DNA of 64,000 bases from Novosphingobium sp. (GCA_026400375.1 JAPLPG010000239.1:1-64000); one strand, 5' to 3'; positions 9,702 to 18,551 are shown, counted from the first letter of the stretch. Notes: generated from the letters alone by a model not told the origin. Numbers and translations are program-made.

Positions 9702-9793
9702 TTCACGCAGAGGCGCGGAGAAGAAAACGGAGACGCAGAGGCGTTGCACGACACCGTCTGCGCCTCTCCTTCTTCTCTGCGCCTCTGCGTGAA
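9702..9793. repeat. Imperfect inverted repeat between response regulator and nadC
   Basis: Two arms of ~24 bases, beginning TTCACGCAGAGGCGCGGAGA and ending with its near complement GCGCCTCTGCGTGAA, face each other across ~42 bases. An internal copy of ACGCAGAGGC is also present. It could fold into a long hairpin and looks like a dispersed intergenic element. No T-run follows, so a terminator role is not supported. Confidence 0.7.
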
Positions 9794-9858
9794 CCATTCT
9801 TTCGAAGGCCTCCGGCACAATACCCCGGTGCCACAACACCCCTGCCCTTTGCACAACC

Positions 9859-9938
9859 CCGCTCATGCTGAGCTTGTCGAAGCATGCCAGAGCCGTTAGC
9901 GGCAAACATGCGTCCTTCGACAGGCTCAGGACGAGCGG
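9859..9938. repeat. REP-type inverted repeat pair (family A, copies 1 and 2)
   Basis: Two ~28-base elements in opposite orientation: 9859-9886 (GCTCATGCTGAGCTTGTCGA) and the complement of 9911-9938 (GCTCGTCCTGAGCCTGTCGA). The same element pair occurs at 32,921-33,005, so it is a dispersed repeat. It lies immediately upstream of nadC and could form a hairpin in a read-through transcript. Confidence 0.8.
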
Positions 9939-9947
9939 AGTGGTTTG

Positions 9948-10826
9948 ATGTCCGATTTCTCCATCCCCGGCTTCGACCTGAAAGCCTTCGTCGCGGCCAC
10001 GCTGGCCGAAGATCTGGGCGAAGGCCTGCCCGGCGGCGGGCATGACGTGACCTGCGAAAGCGTGATCCCGGCCGATGCGCGCTTTACCGGGGTGATGGAC
10101 AGCCGCGATGCGATCACCGTCTGCGGGCTGCCGATTGCCGCGGCGTTCTTCCGCGCGCTCGATCCTGACATGACCATCGAAATTCTGGCGGAAGAAGGCG
10201 CGCGCGTGGCGCCCGGCTCGGATCTGATGCGGTTGGAAGGCAATGCCCGCGCCATGCTGACGGCAGAGCGCAGCGCGCTCAACACCGTGCAGCACCTGTC
10301 GGGCGTGGCCACGCTCACCCGGCAATATGTCGATGCCATTGCGGCATTCGGGAGTGCAAGCCACGCCAGACTGCTCGACACGCGCAAGACCATCCCCGGC
10401 CTTCGTCACCTGGAAAAGTACGCGGTGCGCACCGGCGGCGGCATGAACCACCGCATGGGCCTGTGGGATGCCGCGATGATCAAGGACAACCACGTGCTTG
10501 TCGCAGGTGGCGTGGCCGAGGCGGTGCGCCGCGCACTGTCGGCAGGCGTCAGGGACGTGATCTGCGAAGTGGACCATATCGAACAGATCGAACCCGCGCT
10601 GGCCGCAGGGGCCACGCGCCTGCTGCTCGACAACATGGGGCCTGATCTGCTGCGCCAGGCCGTGGCGCTCGTCGCCGGCCGCGTGCCGTGCGAGGCTTCG
10701 GGCGGCGTCAGGCTCGATACCATCGGTGCCATCGCGGCTTCGGGCGTGGAGTATGTTTCGGTCGGCCGCCTCACGCAAAGCGCGCCTGCGGCCGATATCG
10801 GGCTCGACTTCACGCCGCTGGGCTGA
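9948..10826 (+). CDS. nadC: Nicotinate-nucleotide pyrophosphorylase (quinolinate phosphoribosyltransferase)
   Basis: 292 residues from the ATG at 9948 (the TTG at 9945 is less likely). The enzyme converts quinolinate and PRPP to nicotinate mononucleotide, CO2 and PPi in de novo NAD synthesis. Motifs: EDLGEG...GHDVTCESVIPAD near the N-terminus, TAERSALNTVQHLSGVAT, the TRKTIPGLRHLEKYAVRTGGGMNHR substrate loop and IKDNH. Length is normal for NadC. nadA and nadB are not adjacent here. A small membrane gene and an RNase T2 gene follow closely. Confidence 0.95.
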   Translation: MSDFSIPGFDLKAFVAATLAEDLGEGLPGGGHDVTCESVIPADARFTGVMDSRDAITVCGLPIAAAFFRALDPDMTIEILAEEGARVAPGSDLMRLEGNARAMLTAERSALNTVQHLSGVATLTRQYVDAIAAFGSASHARLLDTRKTIPGLRHLEKYAVRTGGGMNHRMGLWDAAMIKDNHVLVAGGVAEAVRRALSAGVRDVICEVDHIEQIEPALAAGATRLLLDNMGPDLLRQAVALVAGRVPCEASGGVRLDTIGAIAASGVEYVSVGRLTQSAPAADIGLDFTPLG

Positions 10827-10838
10827 AAGAACGGGCCG

Positions 10839-11240
10839 ATGACAGTCACACGCCCCACCATCGTCCGCCTGTTCGAAGGCGGCGTCATTCTCAGCCAGCT
10901 GCTGCGCATCGTCAACGTGGCCGCCCACGTCGGCCCGATGGCCACGGCGCTGCAGGCACCGCCCCTGCAGATCATGATCGGGCCGGTTGCCAATGCGATG
11001 ATCGCCATCGGCCTTGCCCTGGTGATCGCGCGCGGGCGCATGGCCATGGCGCGCTGGTGCCTTTCGGTGGTCGTGGCGCGCGATGTGGTGGGCCTGGCGG
11101 GCATTCCGGTGGTCGCCACGATGATTGGCATACCCTTTGCCATCGTTTCGGCCATCGCCATCGTGCTGATGCTGGCGGCAGGCGTGCTGATGTGGCTGCC
11201 CGCCTTCACCGCCTGGCTGGCCGCGCGCAAGGAAGGCTGA
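10839..11240 (+). CDS. Small integral membrane protein, unknown function
   Basis: 133 residues with three to four predicted hydrophobic segments (around residues 10-30, 48-66, 78-100 and 103-128) and few charged residues. No recognised domain. It starts 12 bases after nadC and ends 3 bases before the RNase T2 gene, so it is most likely part of that transcription unit. Confidence 0.65.
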   Translation: MTVTRPTIVRLFEGGVILSQLLRIVNVAAHVGPMATALQAPPLQIMIGPVANAMIAIGLALVIARGRMAMARWCLSVVVARDVVGLAGIPVVATMIGIPFAIVSAIAIVLMLAAGVLMWLPAFTAWLAARKEG

Positions 11241-11243
11241 CCG

Positions 11244-11942
11244 ATGCGCAGCGCTTTCATCCCGCTGCTGATCGCCCTGACCACGCCGGCCGCCGCACAG
11301 GGCTGGCAGTGCCAGGTTCCGCCCCAGCTGACCGTGCCGCCCCTGCCCGAACCGGACGAACCCGCCCGCGCCGCGCCGATCACCGGCTATACCCTGGCCA
11401 CCAGCTGGTCGCCCGAATTCTGCCGCACGCGCAAGGTCGATCCGCGCCATGCCACGCAATGTTCGGGCCGGCAGGGGCGCTTCGGCTTTGTTCTCCACGG
11501 TCTGTGGCCAGACGGCAGGAACGGCCAGTATCCGCAATATTGCCCCTCGCGCCGCCTGCCCGATGCCCAGACCCTGCGCCGCAACTTCTGCACCACGCCT
11601 TCGGCCGATCTGATGATGCACGAATGGGCCCGGCACGGCACCTGCATGAGCGCGGACCCGGCCGCCTATTTCGACAAGGGCCGCGCCCTGTTCCAGACCG
11701 TGCAGTTCCCCGACATGGCCCGCCTTTCGCGCACCGAAGGGCTGGACGCGGGCAAGGTCCGCCAGGCCATGGCGCTGGCCAACCCGCGCTTGCGGCCAGA
11801 CATGTTCCGCCTGCTGCTCGGCCGCGATGGCTGGCTGCGCGAAATCCATGTCTGCTATTCGCGCGCCTTCAAGCCGATGCGCTGCCCCATCGGCAGCGGC
11901 CCGCCCGATACGGTGCCGGTGAAGATCTGGCGCTCGTTCTAG
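11244..11942 (+). CDS. Ribonuclease T2 family protein
   Basis: 232 residues with a signal peptide ending AAAQG. The two conserved catalytic segments of RNase T2 are present: CAS I as FVLHGLWPDG (His85) and CAS II as MHEWARHGTC (His126, Glu127, His131). Several cysteines (C60, C73, C100, C116, C134) could form disulfides, consistent with a periplasmic, relatively non-specific endoribonuclease that leaves 2',3'-cyclic phosphates. It likely scavenges RNA or phosphate. Confidence 0.92.
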   Translation: MRSAFIPLLIALTTPAAAQGWQCQVPPQLTVPPLPEPDEPARAAPITGYTLATSWSPEFCRTRKVDPRHATQCSGRQGRFGFVLHGLWPDGRNGQYPQYCPSRRLPDAQTLRRNFCTTPSADLMMHEWARHGTCMSADPAAYFDKGRALFQTVQFPDMARLSRTEGLDAGKVRQAMALANPRLRPDMFRLLLGRDGWLREIHVCYSRAFKPMRCPIGSGPPDTVPVKIWRSF

Positions 11943-11997
11943 GCCCACGCACCGTTCACAACGCGGCCCGCCCATACGGCCGCTCTCACCCCCGTCT

Positions 11998-12095
11998 CGT
12001 CATCCCGGGCTTGACCCGGGATCCCGCTTCCTTCCTGGCCAAAGCTGAAACCGCAACATAGCGAGGCCCCGGGTCAAGCCCTGGGCGACGAAAGA
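11998..12095. repeat. REP-type inverted repeat pair (family B) in a convergent gap
   Basis: Element CGTCATCCCGGGCTTGACCC at 11,998 and its inverted, diverged partner CCCCGGGTCAAGCCCTGGGC around 12,067 sit between the convergent RNase T2 and tadA genes. Each copy contains the self-complementary core CCCGGGcTTGACCCGGG. It may serve as a bidirectional transcription-termination or mRNA-stability element. Confidence 0.75.
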
Positions 12096-12160
12096 AGAAG
12101 GAGGAGTCTCGCCCTCCAAAACCCGTTCAGGCCGAGAAGTCTTGTAGCGGGATTGTGGGC

Positions 12161-12616
12161 TTACCGCCGTTCGCGAAAGAACCCTCGCAGCAGTTCCGCC
12201 GCCTCCGCCTCGCCCATGCCGGAATAGACCTCGGGCCGGTGCAGGCAGGTAGGCTGGTCGAACACGCAAGCCCCGTGCTCCACCGCGCCGCCCTTGGGAT
12301 CGCTCGCCGCGTAATAGACCCGCGCGATGCGGGCATGGACGATGGCCCCTGCACACATCGCACACGGCTCAAGGCTCACCCACAAGTCGCAGCCCTCAAG
12401 CCGCTCCCGCCCCAGCGCAGCGGCAGCAGCACGAATCGCCAGCACTTCGGCATGGGCGGTCGGGTCGCACATGGCTCTGGGCTGGTTATGGGCGGCAGCA
12501 ATCACCTTGCCGTCGCGCACCACCACCGCGCCAATCGGCACTTCACCCGAATCTGCCGCACGCCGGGCTTGCTGGAGCGCCATGCGCATGGGATCGGGCA
12601 GAGGCCAGCGGGTCAT
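12161..12616 (-). CDS. tadA: tRNA-specific adenosine deaminase
   Basis: I use the internal ATG at 12,616 (MTRWPLPDPMRMAL, 151 residues); the ORF-track start 105 bases upstream would run towards the rpmB promoter and add non-conserved residues. The zinc deaminase motifs are HAE (residues 55-57, catalytic Glu57) and PCAMCAGAIVHARI (two Cys ligands at 85 and 88). The protein deaminates A34 to inosine in tRNA-Arg(ACG), allowing wobble decoding. It is divergent from rpmB. Related guanine/cytosine deaminases share these motifs, but the length and the EPCAMCAGA block favour TadA. Confidence 0.88.
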   Translation of the reverse strand: MTRWPLPDPMRMALQQARRAADSGEVPIGAVVVRDGKVIAAAHNQPRAMCDPTAHAEVLAIRAAAAALGRERLEGCDLWVSLEPCAMCAGAIVHARIARVYYAASDPKGGAVEHGACVFDQPTCLHRPEVYSGMGEAEAAELLRGFFRERR

Positions 12617-12736
12617 GCCGCGGGGTATAAGGACCCCCGTGTCGCTTTCAACTTCCGAATCCTTGACTTCGCCGGTTGAATCGATAAGAGCCGCGCCTTC
12701 CTGATAGCGTTTATCGAACACAAGCGAGTTTTAGCC

Positions 12737-13021
12737 ATGTCGCGTATCTGCGAACTGACCGGTAAGGGCCGCCAAGTCGGTCACAACGTAAGCCACGCCA
12801 ACAACAAGACCAAGCGTCTGTTCCTGCCCAACCTGCAGAACGTCACGCTGATGAGCGAGAAGCTGGATCGCAGCTTCAAGTTCCGCGTTTCGACGCATGG
12901 TCTGCGTTCGGTGGAGCACAACGGTGGTCTCGACAACTGGCTGCTCAAGCAGGCCGACACCAAGCTGTCGTCGCGCGCCCTCAAGGTGAAGCGCGATCTG
13001 GTCAAGGCGAACGCCGCCTAA
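12737..13021 (+). CDS. rpmB: 50S ribosomal protein L28
   Basis: 94 residues, starting [27 protein letters not shown], the standard alphaproteobacterial L28 sequence with the long form (about 95-100 residues). The protein binds 23S rRNA late in assembly of the 50S subunit. It is monocistronic here, with its own intrinsic terminator 28 bases downstream, and rpmG is not adjacent. Confidence 0.97.
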   Translation: MSRICELTGKGRQVGHNVSHANNKTKRLFLPNLQNVTLMSEKLDRSFKFRVSTHGLRSVEHNGGLDNWLLKQADTKLSSRALKVKRDLVKANAA

Positions 13022-13048
13022 CCTTCTGCCGCAAGGGACGCAGCACCA

Positions 13049-13081
13049 GGGCCCCCTTCCCATGTGGAACGGGGGCCTTTG
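13049..13081 (+). terminator. Intrinsic terminator of rpmB
   Basis: GGCCCCC-TTCC pairs with GGAA-CGGGGGCC (one bulged C) around the loop CATGT, followed by TTTGT. It lies just after the rpmB stop and before the convergent esterase gene. Confidence 0.8.
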
Positions 13082-13131
13082 TCGTGCGCGATTGACACGC
13101 CGACATTAAGCCCGGAACCCCGAAGAAGGCG

Positions 13132-14160
13132 TCAGCGCCCCAGCCGGGCCGGATCGAATCGCAGTTGCAGCAGGCGGGTTTCCTGAAACGCCGAATCGTT
13201 GGCATCGCTGATCAGCCACAGCGCCAGGTCATGGTCCTCCGCGCTACGCACCAGGGCCATGCCTTCCCAGTTTTCGCGGATCGAACGGCCATCGAGCCGC
13301 GCCAGCTCTTGCGTGGGCAGGGGGTGCTGCGGGCGCAACGCGGCAAGATCTGCCAGCATGATCCGCGCTTCGAAGTGCGGGGGAAACAGCACCAGGCGGC
13401 GCACCAGGATCAGCACGCGTCCATCGGGCAGGGTGGCCGCATCCACCGGATCGAAGCCGGGCGGAATGGCCAACGTGAACTTTCGCGCCCTCGATTCGCC
13501 GGGATGTCCGGCAAAGATCAGGCCGAGGTGCAGATTGCCTTCGCCGCCATCGCAGGTTTCGCACAGCGTGATCCAGCGCCCGTCGTTCAGCCGCGCCATC
13601 GCTTCGGGGCCGCCGTTGCGCGGCCAGTTGTGCATTGCCCCTACTTTCACGACATGCGCCAGCGCCGGCGCCGTGCGGATGCCGGCCGTGCCGCCAAAGT
13701 CGACGCGGGCCAGTTCGTTCCAGTATTCCAGGCCCAGCCATAACGCGCCAGTTGCAGGGTCCCGCACCGCCGATTCGATATCAAAGCCGAAGTCGAGACG
13801 TTTCATGCCCTTGCGGCGCTTGCCGATCATCCGGGGTATCGCAGCCGGCTGCCATCCCGTGCGGACCGGCAGATCGATCATCAATGAACGGTTGCGATCG
13901 CTGATCGCGCGCAAGGCCGCGCCTTCGGCCTCCGGCACCAACGCCGAAAATCCCCCGAACCGGCGGTCGGCACCGGTCAGCCGCCATATCCCGGCAAGGG
14001 CAAAGGGTCCCAGGGCCTGCCGCTCGGCAAGGGTCGCCGCAGGAGCGAGGTCGTCGATCCGCATCCGGTTGTCATGACGCCGTGGGTCCACACGCGGCGC
14101 GGCCCAGGTCAGCCAGACGAGCGGCAGAAGCAGGAGGGCAAGGACGGTCCGTTGGCGCAC
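13132..14160 (-). CDS. Esterase-like activity of phytase family protein, exported
   Basis: 342 residues with a GTG start and a signal peptide (LALLLLPLVWLTWA). The body has the pattern of the phytase-like domain (PF13449-type): GGFSALV, AISDRN, DIESAVRDPATGALWLGLEYWN, NGGPEAMARLNDGRWITL, ENWEGMALV and WLISDAND, with acidic residues typical of a calcium-binding beta-propeller. Family members hydrolyse phosphate or other esters, but the activity of this one is not known. It reads towards the rpmB terminator and starts upstream near msrB. Confidence 0.85.
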   Translation of the reverse strand: MRQRTVLALLLLPLVWLTWAAPRVDPRRHDNRMRIDDLAPAATLAERQALGPFALAGIWRLTGADRRFGGFSALVPEAEGAALRAISDRNRSLMIDLPVRTGWQPAAIPRMIGKRRKGMKRLDFGFDIESAVRDPATGALWLGLEYWNELARVDFGGTAGIRTAPALAHVVKVGAMHNWPRNGGPEAMARLNDGRWITLCETCDGGEGNLHLGLIFAGHPGESRARKFTLAIPPGFDPVDAATLPDGRVLILVRRLVLFPPHFEARIMLADLAALRPQHPLPTQELARLDGRSIRENWEGMALVRSAEDHDLALWLISDANDSAFQETRLLQLRFDPARLGR

Positions 14161-14238
14161 GGCGCTGCGTTGGCAGATTGCTCTTGACGGTCAACCGCCA
14201 ATGCCGCGCTGCAGCAAAAAGAGTTCAGGCCCAGGCCT

Positions 14239-14754
14239 TCACGCCGGCCGGAACTTCAAAGCCAGCCCATTGATGCAATAGCGCAGCCCGGTGGGAGCGG
14301 GGCCATCGTCGAACACATGGCCGAGGTGCCCGCCGCACTGGTTGCAGTGCACTTCGGTGCGGGTCATGCCCAGCGACCGGTCGGTGGTGGTGCCCACAAC
14401 GCGCGGCAGGGGCTTCCAGAAGCTGGGCCAGCCGGTGCCACTGTCGAACTTGGTCGAAGACGCGAACAGCGCCGTGCCATCGGCCGCGCAAGTGAACACG
14501 CCGTTGCGCTTTTCCTTGTTCAGCGGCGACGTGAACGGCCGCTCTGTGCCTTCCTCGCGCAGGATGCGGAACTGGTCGGGCGTCAGCACCCGGCGCCATT
14601 CCGCTTCGGTCTTCGTGATCGGGAAAGTGCCCTTGGCTGCGGGCTTGGCGCTGCAGGCCGAAGCCAGCGGCATCATTGCGCCCGCTCCCAGCAGGGCGAT
14701 GAAGCGGCGACGATCCTGCGCGAATCGGCTTAACGGGGCAAATCGGTTCATCAT
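14239..14754 (-). CDS. msrB: Peptide-methionine (R)-S-oxide reductase, exported MsrB
   Basis: 171 residues from the double ATG at 14,751-14,754 (MMNRF). A twin-arginine-like leader (QDRRRFIALLGAGAMMPLASACS) indicates export through Tat; the Cys in ASAC could be lipidated. The MsrB domain shows EGTERPFTSPLNKEKRNGVFTCAADGTALF, SGTGWPSFW, HCNQCGGHLGHVFDDGP and GLRYCINGLAL, including the zinc cysteines and the resolving and catalytic cysteines. It repairs methionine-R-sulfoxide in periplasmic proteins. The ORF track extends 113 residues further upstream across the P450 gene end; that extension is a shadow. Confidence 0.93.
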   Translation of the reverse strand: MMNRFAPLSRFAQDRRRFIALLGAGAMMPLASACSAKPAAKGTFPITKTEAEWRRVLTPDQFRILREEGTERPFTSPLNKEKRNGVFTCAADGTALFASSTKFDSGTGWPSFWKPLPRVVGTTTDRSLGMTRTEVHCNQCGGHLGHVFDDGPAPTGLRYCINGLALKFRPA

Positions 14755-14908
14755 AAACCTCGGGTGTCCTGCTGATAGGCCGGGAGGCGAAACCTCGGGG
14801 GGGCGGTGGCCCACCAGCAGGACTCGGGCAAGCATAGCCCGTCCTGCTCCGGCAATCGTGACGCACGTCATAGCAAAGCGACCTGTCTGCCAGATTACCG
14901 CGCAACCC

Positions 14909-16264
14909 CTATCGTTTTTCGAGCACGACCTCCAGCTTGCGGAAGCCGTGCACGAAGTTCGCGCGCACGCGCTCCACCGCTCCGGCCTCCTCTCCGGCAA
15001 CGCGCACGCGCATCCGCCGTTCGTGCATTTCTTCCAGCAGAAGGCGCAATTGCAGTTCGGCCAGCCGCGCGCCCACGCACCGGTGCACGCCATAGCCGAA
15101 CGACAGGTGCCGCCGCGCGTTGGGCCGATCGACGATCAGCTTGTCCGGGTTTTCGAACACCGTCTCGTCGCGATTGGCCGAAAGATACCACAGCACCAGC
15201 TTGTCGCCCGCCTTGATCGCCTGCCCGAACAGGTCGGCATCGGCCGTCGCGGTGCGGCGCATGTGCGCCAGCGGCGTGACGAAGCGCAGGCATTCCTGCA
15301 CCGCGTTGGGGATCAGCGCCGGGTCCCGCTCCAGCAGGTCGCGCTGGTCGGGGAACTGGTCGAGCGCGTGGACGATGCCCGACATGGTGTTGCGCGTGGT
15401 ATCGTTGCCGCCCACGATAAGCAGCACCAGATTGCCCATGAATTCCTGCGGGCTCATATGGTTCATGGCCTCGGAATGGATCATCATCGAGATCAGGTCG
15501 CCGGTCGGCTCGGACCGCATCCGCTCGCCCCACAGCCGCTGGAAATAGTGCGCCATCTCGCCCAGGAAGCCAAAGCGCATGTCCGAAAGCTCGCGCGCCA
15601 GCACCAGCTCGACATCGCCCGCCCAGTCCGACCAGAACGTCAGCAGCCGCCGGTCGGCCCAGGGAAAGCCGAACAGCAGCGCCAGCATGCCGGTGGTCAG
15701 TTCGATCGAGACCTTGTCCACCCAGTCGAACTTTTCGCCCCACGGCAGCGAATCGAGCACATCGCCGGTGCGGCGGCGGATTTCCGCCTCCATCGCGGTC
15801 ATCTTGGCAGGCGTGAAGGCAGGCGCCACGGTGCGGCGCTGGCCGGTGTGTTCGGGCCGGTCCATCGCGATGAACATCGGCAGCTGCCGTTCGGCCAGCA
15901 GCGCCGGATCGGTATCGGCCGGCGGATCGCCGATGGTGATGCCGCCATGCTTCCACGATGACGAGAACAGCTCGGGCAGCGCCTCCACGTGGCTGATCGC
16001 CTTGTGGTTCACCACGTTCCAGTACGCGCCATAGGGCGATTCGGGCACGAAGTTGACCGGCGCCTGTTCGCGCATCTGCGCAAAGATCGGCTGCCAGCGA
16101 TCCTCGACATAGATGTCCGACCGGCTGACGTCCCACGGATGCGTGTGGGCCGGCGCAGCTTGCGGATTGTCACGCAACCAGGCGGAGAAAGCCTCGATCG
16201 CGGTGGGCGCGCTGCGATAGGTGAACTGCGGCGCTTCGGGGGCAAGCTGCGTGGCCATGGTCAT
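14909..16264 (-). CDS. Cytochrome P450 (CYP153-like)
   Basis: 451 residues. I-helix motif GGNDTT (285-290), K-helix ExxR as ECLR (324-327) and the haem loop FGYGVHRCVG with the Cys396 ligand are all present. The run LLIVGGNDTTRNTMSG and the overall length resemble the CYP153 family of alkane/fatty-acid terminal hydroxylases and related bacterial class I P450s; this assignment is by eye. Class I P450s need a ferredoxin and a reductase; a suitable FAD reductase is encoded at 28,715, but no ferredoxin gene is seen in the window. A TTGACA-like -35 lies just upstream within the end of the ABC permease gene. Confidence 0.88.
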   Translation of the reverse strand: MTMATQLAPEAPQFTYRSAPTAIEAFSAWLRDNPQAAPAHTHPWDVSRSDIYVEDRWQPIFAQMREQAPVNFVPESPYGAYWNVVNHKAISHVEALPELFSSSWKHGGITIGDPPADTDPALLAERQLPMFIAMDRPEHTGQRRTVAPAFTPAKMTAMEAEIRRRTGDVLDSLPWGEKFDWVDKVSIELTTGMLALLFGFPWADRRLLTFWSDWAGDVELVLARELSDMRFGFLGEMAHYFQRLWGERMRSEPTGDLISMMIHSEAMNHMSPQEFMGNLVLLIVGGNDTTRNTMSGIVHALDQFPDQRDLLERDPALIPNAVQECLRFVTPLAHMRRTATADADLFGQAIKAGDKLVLWYLSANRDETVFENPDKLIVDRPNARRHLSFGYGVHRCVGARLAELQLRLLLEEMHERRMRVRVAGEEAGAVERVRANFVHGFRKLEVVLEKR

Positions 16265-16335
16265 CCTCTCTCACGGGCCGCGGCTTTGCGCACGGTCCCT
16301 TTCACAATGACAAGCTGCCACAACCTACACCAATG

Positions 16336-17565
16336 TCAATAAGCCTTTGCACGTTTGAAGACGCGCGCCCACACGCTCTTGCTCCCGGTTGCCGGGCCGG
16401 ACTTCATCACCGTGCGCCGGAACAGCTGCGCGCCCGATCGCACGATCACGATCACCCACAGCATCTGCCAGCCCAGCGCCGCAACGTGCGGCCACACTTG
16501 CGGATACTGCGCCGCCCGCGCCAGCATCGCATAGGGCGAACTCACCGGGAAACCGATGGACAGCCATTCGACCCAGGTGCCGGGCATCGACAGCGCGTAG
16601 CTGGAAAAGAAGAACACCATCAGCTGGAACATCGATACCGGCATCGACAGCGTCTGCACCTCGCGCACGGTCGTGGCCATGCCGCCGATCGACAGGAACA
16701 GCGATCCCATCAGCAGATAGGCCATCGTGAAATAGACAAAGCCCAGCGTCAGGAACAGCGGCCAGCCCACTGCCGGGACAGACATCGCCGGCAGGCTCCG
16801 GCCCCCGGCGAGCACGATGGCACCGCCCACGCCGCCCCACACCGCAATGCCGACCAGGCTGACGGCCAGCATCGCAAACAGCTTGCCCATGAACATCGCG
16901 TCCATCGGAATCGCGGCGGCCAGCACCTCGATGATCTTGTTGGCCTTCTCCTCGACGAGGTTGGACAGCACCATCCCCGCCAGCAGCATGGTCAGCAGGA
17001 ACAGCACCACCTGCGATCCTTGCGCGGTGAATATCTGCCCGGTCTTCACCTTGGCCACCGACGTGGCCACTTCGGCCACCGCAACATCGGGATATGCGGT
17101 CGGCGTGGCCGACCGCGCCCGCGCGGCAAGGTTCGATACGATCCCCACCCACTGCCGCGCCCGTTCGCGCGGGGCGGTCATCAGCGGGGCCTCCAGCGTG
17201 CCGCTGACCACGGCAGACACCGGCGTATCGCCATTGGCCAGCGCCGCCCGGGCATCGATCGCCGCGCCCGGCGTCGCGCCTTTCAGCACCACCATTTCGG
17301 GGATCATCCCCGGCACCCGCCCGTCCAGCTCCTCGCGCGCGGCCAGCATCGCCTGCGTATCGCCCGCGCTCATCGCAAGGCCGATGGTCGGCCGGTCGAC
17401 ATTCTCCTGCACCCGGCCGCCGATGCTGCCCGCAAGGCCTCCGACCAGCACCGGAAACACCGGCCCGATCAGAAAGAAGATGAACGTCTTGGAAAAGACC
17501 ACCGCCACGAAATCGCGCCGCGCGATCACCAGCATGGCGCGCAACTTGTCGCCGAACGTGCTCAT
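16336..17565 (-). CDS. ABC-2 type transporter permease (NatB-like)
   Basis: 409 residues. One N-terminal membrane segment (FSKTFIFFLIGPVFPVLVGG), a large extracytoplasmic domain, then five to six C-terminal membrane segments, as in ABC-2/NatB permeases. VEEKANKIIEVLAAAIPMDAMFMGKLFAML is the conserved cytoplasmic loop of this family. It overlaps the ATPase gene by 4 bases (ATGA) and forms the transporter with it. NatAB-type systems export sodium or drugs; the substrate here is unknown. Confidence 0.9.
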   Translation of the reverse strand: MSTFGDKLRAMLVIARRDFVAVVFSKTFIFFLIGPVFPVLVGGLAGSIGGRVQENVDRPTIGLAMSAGDTQAMLAAREELDGRVPGMIPEMVVLKGATPGAAIDARAALANGDTPVSAVVSGTLEAPLMTAPRERARQWVGIVSNLAARARSATPTAYPDVAVAEVATSVAKVKTGQIFTAQGSQVVLFLLTMLLAGMVLSNLVEEKANKIIEVLAAAIPMDAMFMGKLFAMLAVSLVGIAVWGGVGGAIVLAGGRSLPAMSVPAVGWPLFLTLGFVYFTMAYLLMGSLFLSIGGMATTVREVQTLSMPVSMFQLMVFFFSSYALSMPGTWVEWLSIGFPVSSPYAMLARAAQYPQVWPHVAALGWQMLWVIVIVRSGAQLFRRTVMKSGPATGSKSVWARVFKRAKAY

Positions 17566-18551
17566 TTCGCCTCTCCCGGGCTTTCCTCAAGCGCTCTTGC
17601 GGCGGCCTCTCCGGCAATCGCCACGAAGGCATCGTGCAGGCCCGCACGCTCGATCGACAAGCTCAATATCCCGGCATCGCCCTCGATCAGCGCGCGCAAC
17701 AGCGGCTCCACTCCGGTTTCAGGCAAGGTGAAATACCAGAACGCCCCCTCGTGCCGCGCATCAGCGGGCAGCGCTGCGCGCCACACGCCATCCTGCGCGC
17801 GCGTTTCCAGCCGCACTTGCGGGCGCAGCTGGTCGCGCGCCAGATCGACGGGGCCGGCGAAAGGCACCTTGCCGCCGGCGATGATGGCGATCTGGTCGCA
17901 CAACCGCTCGGCATGGGCGATCACGTGGGTGGAAAAGATCACCGTGGTGCCGCGCGCCGCCAGATCGCGGATCATCCGCTCCAGCTTGCCCTGGTTCAGC
18001 GCGTCGAGGCCGGAGAACGGCTCGTCCAGCACCACCAGATCGGGTTCGTGGACCAGCGTGCCCAGCAACTGCACGGTCTGCGCCATGCCCTTGGACATCT
18101 GCCGGATCTGCCGCTCGGCGGCATAGCCAAGGCCGTGCGCCTCCAGCATCTCCCGCCCCTTTCGCCGCCCTTCCTTCAGCGGCATCCCGCGCAGCGCGGC
18201 CAGAAATCCGATCGCCTCATAGGCCTTCATCGCCGGATAGAGCCCGCGCTCTTCGGGCAGGTAGCCGATGCGCCGGGCCACGTCGGTCGGCCGCTCTGCC
18301 CCCAGCACGCGGCGATAGCCCTGGTCCGGATCGATGATGCCCAGCAGCATCCGCAGCGTGGTGGTCTTGCCCGCCCCGTTCGGCCCCAGAATGCCATAGA
18401 TCGCGCCCTTGGGCACGGCGATGTCCACGCCATCGACAGCGGTAAAGCCATCGAACCGCTTTACCAGCCCCCGCGCTTCTATGGCGAGTTCCACGCCGCC
18501 TGCGTCAACCGCATTGCCCGACACAGGCCAATCCCCTAGCTCGATCTTCAT
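17562..18551 (-). CDS. ABC transporter ATP-binding protein (NatA-like)
   Basis: 329 residues. Walker A GPNGAGKTT (56-64), Q-loop region YLPEERGLYP, signature QMSKGMAQ (151-158, a variant of LSGGQ common in NatA-type ATPases) and Walker B LVVLDEPFSGLD (172-183). An ~85-residue C-terminal domain follows the NBD, as in DUF4162-containing ATPases. First gene of the leftward ATPase-permease operon. Confidence 0.92.
   Translation of the reverse strand: MKIELGDWPVSGNAVDAGGVELAIEARGLVKRFDGFTAVDGVDIAVPKGAIYGILGPNGAGKTTTLRMLLGIIDPDQGYRRVLGAERPTDVARRIGYLPEERGLYPAMKAYEAIGFLAALRGMPLKEGRRKGREMLEAHGLGYAAERQIRQMSKGMAQTVQLLGTLVHEPDLVVLDEPFSGLDALNQGKLERMIRDLAARGTTVIFSTHVIAHAERLCDQIAIIAGGKVPFAGPVDLARDQLRPQVRLETRAQDGVWRAALPADARHEGAFWYFTLPETGVEPLLRALIEGDAGILSLSIERAGLHDAFVAIAGEAAARALEESPGEAK

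Noticed and set aside
9702-9938. Clustered repeats considered as a CRISPR array
   Set aside because: Copies are in inverted orientation, few and irregularly spaced, with no cas genes; they fit REP-type elements.
9546-11975. 809-residue minus-strand ORF
   Set aside because: Runs antisense across the response regulator, repeats, nadC and RNase T2 genes; composition and lack of motifs show it is not coding.
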